A DNA stretch of 8,231 bases from Candidatus Babelota bacterium. GTDB taxonomy: Bacteria > JAGOBX01. The stretch covers positions 1 to 8,231 of the forward strand of contig JAGOBX010000141.1 of NCBI GenBank assembly GCA_017999075.1, given 5' to 3'. Position numbers and translations under genes: made by a program. Of the stretch, positions 6,130 through 8,231 are shown one piece after another (the first letter of the stretch is position 1; every line of letters begins with the position of its first letter). The notes beneath the pieces are model-generated. The model was not told the DNA's origin and did not search any database. It saw only the letters and a list, made by a program, of their open reading frames with translations.

Positions 6130-8178
6130 TCATAAAATTTTAAATTTGCTTACAAGTTTTGAAAGGTTTTCGGAAATATTTTTTAAATTGTTAATTTCTT
6201 CAGAAACTTTTTCTGCTGAACTTAAATTGAAATTAGAAGCTTTATTAATTTCTTCCATTGATTTGTTTATATGATCAGCTCCATTTTTCTGTTTATTCAT
6301 AGCAGAATTTATCTCTTTTGTTATATTCGCTACATTTTTCATGGAAAGAACTATTTCTTCAATTGATCTTGCCTGCAACCCCTGAGCCTGAGTTATTTCA
6401 CCGGTAATCTGTTTAAGTTTTTCTACTTCCTGTAATATTAAATTTCCACCTTCATTTTGTTCAGTTATAGCTGAATTTACCTGTTTTATCAATGAAGTCA
6501 TATTTATAAATTTTTCTGTGATAGCGTTAAGAATAGATCCTGTATCGTTTGATAATGTCATGCCTCCTGAAGCAAGATCAAAGCCCTCTTTTGTTGAAAT
6601 AATTGCTTTGTTGGTTTCATTTTGTATATCTTTGATTATCGCAGAAATTTCTTTTGCTGATTTTGATGAACGCTCTGCAAGTTTCCTGACTTCTTCAGCT
6701 ACTACGGCAAATCCTTTTCCGTGTTCGCCTGATCTTGCCGCCTCTATAGCTGCATTTAAAGCAAGCAGATTGGTTTGTTCAGCAATTTCGTCAATAACCC
6801 CGACTATTTGGTCAATATTCATTGCGCGCATTCCTAAATTTTCCATTATTTTAACAAGTTCTGACATTTTATTGCAAATTTCGTTCATACTGCTTATGAC
6901 GGAATTTATTGATTTTTTGCCTGTTTCAGTAGTCTTTCCGCTTTCGTCAGCAGCTTCGCTTACTAAAGATACATTTGATGTTATTGAACTTATATTTCTC
7001 ATCATTTCTTCAATTGCAGATGATGTTTGAACAACTGATTTAGACATTTCATTTGTATTTTCAGATATTCGCTTTACAGAAAATGAAATATTCTGCGTGG
7101 AATCATTGGTTTGAGTTACAAGATTGTTTTGAGATTCAACATTTTTTGTGGTTGAAGAAATATTTAGATTGAATTCATTCATTGTCACAACAGTCTCTTT
7201 TATAGACGCAGTTGTTTCTTCTGTAGCAGCCAATACTTTGTTTATTTGGCCGTCGACTACTGCTGTAGCTTCAAACATATTTTTTGACATTGATTTAATA
7301 TTGTTTATCATTCCGGATAAATTATCCACCATATCATTTAATATTTTTGACATTTTTCCGAGTTCATTATTATTTGTAATAATAATTTTTTCAGTCAGAT
7401 CTCCGTCGCTTATTTTTTTAGCTACTAAAACTACATTATTAATTGGTTTTTCTATAAATTTCCTGACAATACCTCTTATAAGAATAATTGATAAAAATAT
7501 TATTAATATAGTTATTATTAAACTTTTAATAAATTGTTTTTTTACGGCAGCATCCATTTGATTTAATGAAAGTATAACTTCGAAAGCTCCGTGAACTTCT
7601 CCTGTTTTCCAATCCTCCATTTTTATGCCGGTTACATCAAGACCTTTATCATTTCCCCAAATCTGCTGAGATGAAGAAGGATCTCCGTGACACAATAAGC
7701 ATTCTTTCGTAAGTTTAATTGCTTTTAAATATCTGACAGAATTAAGTGATTTATCAATTTGAATATAATCTTCACTTATTCCTGATTCCAATTCCTCCAA
7801 TGCTTTTTTTTCAAAATCGTCAGGAGAGTTTTTTATGTTTCTCGGATGATTTTTTGGAACTTTAAAAATATATCCCCCTCTTTCTGCTTCACGCTGAGCA
7901 GCCTGCCATGCAAGAACTACAGGAACCGTTGCGACAACCTGTTTCGGATCAGTTAAATCTTTTCTGAAAATATCCAGGTTATACCTGTCAGCCATTTCAT
8001 TTCGCACACTTTCAGCATTTAAAACAAGAGCTTTTGAAAGTTTTATCATGGAATCCATTTTAGAATTTTTATAGTCATTAATATTTACTATAAAAGTTAT
8101 TATTGCAACTATAAATATAATCAGAATAACTATGGTTAAAATGAAATTTCCTATTTTTTCACTAATAAATGCTGGCAT
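6130..8178 (-). CDS. Methyl-accepting chemotaxis protein with periplasmic c-haem (DUF3365/Tll0287-like) sensor domain
   Basis: This 682-residue inner-membrane chemoreceptor signals through CheW/CheA to the flagellar motor. Domains in order: transmembrane helix 1 (about 12-32); a periplasmic sensor (about 35-215) of the DUF3365/Tll0287 PAS-like type with Trp91-Gln-Ala-Ala, HPRN (111-114) and a CLLCH haem c motif (160-164); transmembrane helix 2 (about 217-237); HAMP (about 238-291); and a long coiled-coil signalling domain whose conserved hairpin tip runs from about IDEIAEQTN (462-470) through [20 protein letters not shown] (474-493) to RKLAERS (498-504). Candidate methylation Glu pairs are 320-321, 390-391 and 607-608. 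The C-terminus (KFKIL) lacks an NWETF-like CheR/CheB tether. AGGAGG four bases before the ATG fixes the start. By comparison with haem-c sensors, the ligand is probably a gas or redox signal, but this is inferred. Monocistronic as far as visible, converging on mltA. Confidence 0.97.
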   Translation of the reverse strand: MPAFISEKIGNFILTIVILIIFIVAIITFIVNINDYKNSKMDSMIKLSKALVLNAESVRNEMADRYNLDIFRKDLTDPKQVVATVPVVLAWQAAQREAERGGYIFKVPKNHPRNIKNSPDDFEKKALEELESGISEDYIQIDKSLNSVRYLKAIKLTKECLLCHGDPSSSQQIWGNDKGLDVTGIKMEDWKTGEVHGAFEVILSLNQMDAAVKKQFIKSLIITILIIFLSIILIRGIVRKFIEKPINNVVLVAKKISDGDLTEKIIITNNNELGKMSKILNDMVDNLSGMINNIKSMSKNMFEATAVVDGQINKVLAATEETTASIKETVVTMNEFNLNISSTTKNVESQNNLVTQTNDSTQNISFSVKRISENTNEMSKSVVQTSSAIEEMMRNISSITSNVSLVSEAADESGKTTETGKKSINSVISSMNEICNKMSELVKIMENLGMRAMNIDQIVGVIDEIAEQTNLLALNAAIEAARSGEHGKGFAVVAEEVRKLAERSSKSAKEISAIIKDIQNETNKAIISTKEGFDLASGGMTLSNDTGSILNAITEKFINMTSLIKQVNSAITEQNEGGNLILQEVEKLKQITGEITQAQGLQARSIEEIVLSMKNVANITKEINSAMNKQKNGADHINKSMEEINKASNFNLSSAEKVSEEINNLKNISENLSKLVSKFKIL

Positions 8179-8182
8179 AATT

Positions 8183-8188
8183 CCTCCT
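8183..8188 (-). promoter_or_regulatory. Ribosome binding site of the chemoreceptor gene
   Basis: A full consensus AGGAGG lies four bases before the ATG at 8178 on the minus strand, which shows that this organism uses classical Shine-Dalgarno initiation at some genes. The contrast with the two SD-less genes around 4768-4884 is notable. Confidence 0.85.
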
Positions 8189-8209
8189 GAAGTTTAAAAT
8201 TTTTTCTGG

Positions 8210-8229
8210 TTCCGTTTAAAAAAACGGAA
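8210..8229. repeat. Perfect 8-bp inverted repeat upstream of the chemoreceptor gene
   Basis: TTCCGTTT (8210-8217) and AAACGGAA (8222-8229) are exact inverted complements around a four-A loop. The repeat lies about 32 bases upstream of the chemoreceptor ATG. It could be a hairpin terminator of a gene beyond the right edge or an operator/5'-leader element of this gene; no T-run directly follows it on the minus strand (CCAGAAAAAATTTT follows), which argues against a classical terminator acting leftward. The window ends two bases further on, so the context is missing. Confidence 0.5.
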
Positions 8230-8231
8230 AG

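Noticed and set aside
6518-7561. Open frames on the plus strand opposite the chemoreceptor gene (6518-7030 and 7148-7561)
   Set aside because: They are antisense to the strongly conserved coiled-coil and HAMP coding region, have no Shine-Dalgarno, and give Ile/Ser/Phe-rich translations expected from reading coiled-coil codons backwards.
7687-7701. CLLCH as a sign of a cytochrome or nitrite-reductase-type protein
   Set aside because: There is only one CxxCH and the rest of the protein is a canonical chemoreceptor, so the haem site belongs to a sensor domain, not an electron-transfer enzyme.
1-8231. CRISPR arrays, tRNA or rRNA genes, insertion sequences, toxin-antitoxin or phage genes
   Set aside because: No spaced repeat series, cloverleaf, transposase motif, terminal repeat pair or small paired ORFs could be seen on either strand.

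Overview
The window is a compact, strongly AT-rich piece of bacterial chromosome with six complete genes and no gap longer than 115 bases between them. A diderm (Gram-negative type) organism is indicated by an outer-membrane-type lipoprotein lytic transglycosylase of the MltA family and by a family 9 glycosyltransferase of the heptosyltransferase type. An anaerobic or microaerobic, motile lifestyle is suggested by a B12-binding-type radical SAM enzyme and by a chemoreceptor whose periplasmic sensor carries a c-type haem motif. This combination would fit an AT-rich Desulfobacterota or Deferribacterota-like lineage, but the sequence seen here does not settle the phylum.

Layout. Positions 4768 down to 115 on the minus strand hold four closely spaced genes that read as one operon: a radical SAM protein, a PiT-family phosphate transporter, its DUF47/PhoU-like partner, and a GT9 glycosyltransferase. 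The gaps are 44 and 27 bases, and the last two genes overlap by one base (TAATG). Divergent from this operon, across a 115-base AT-rich spacer, is the plus-strand mltA gene (4884-6095). It converges, with 34 bases between the stop codons, on a minus-strand methyl-accepting chemotaxis protein gene (6130-8178). Just upstream of that gene, at the right edge, is a perfect 8-bp inverted repeat (8210-8229). The left edge (1-114), downstream of the operon, holds a small GC-richer island of short palindromes and an 11-bp direct repeat, followed by an AT-rich dyad.

How the genes relate. The transporter and DUF47 protein are a well-known pair in low-affinity phosphate uptake. Why they sit between a radical SAM enzyme of unknown substrate and a sugar transferase with an altered active-site motif is not known; that association is the most interesting point here. 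mltA (peptidoglycan turnover) and the chemoreceptor look like independent single-gene units.

No mobile element, CRISPR array, RNA gene or defence system is visible. I found no convincing evidence of a wholly new system; the findings are modest leads.
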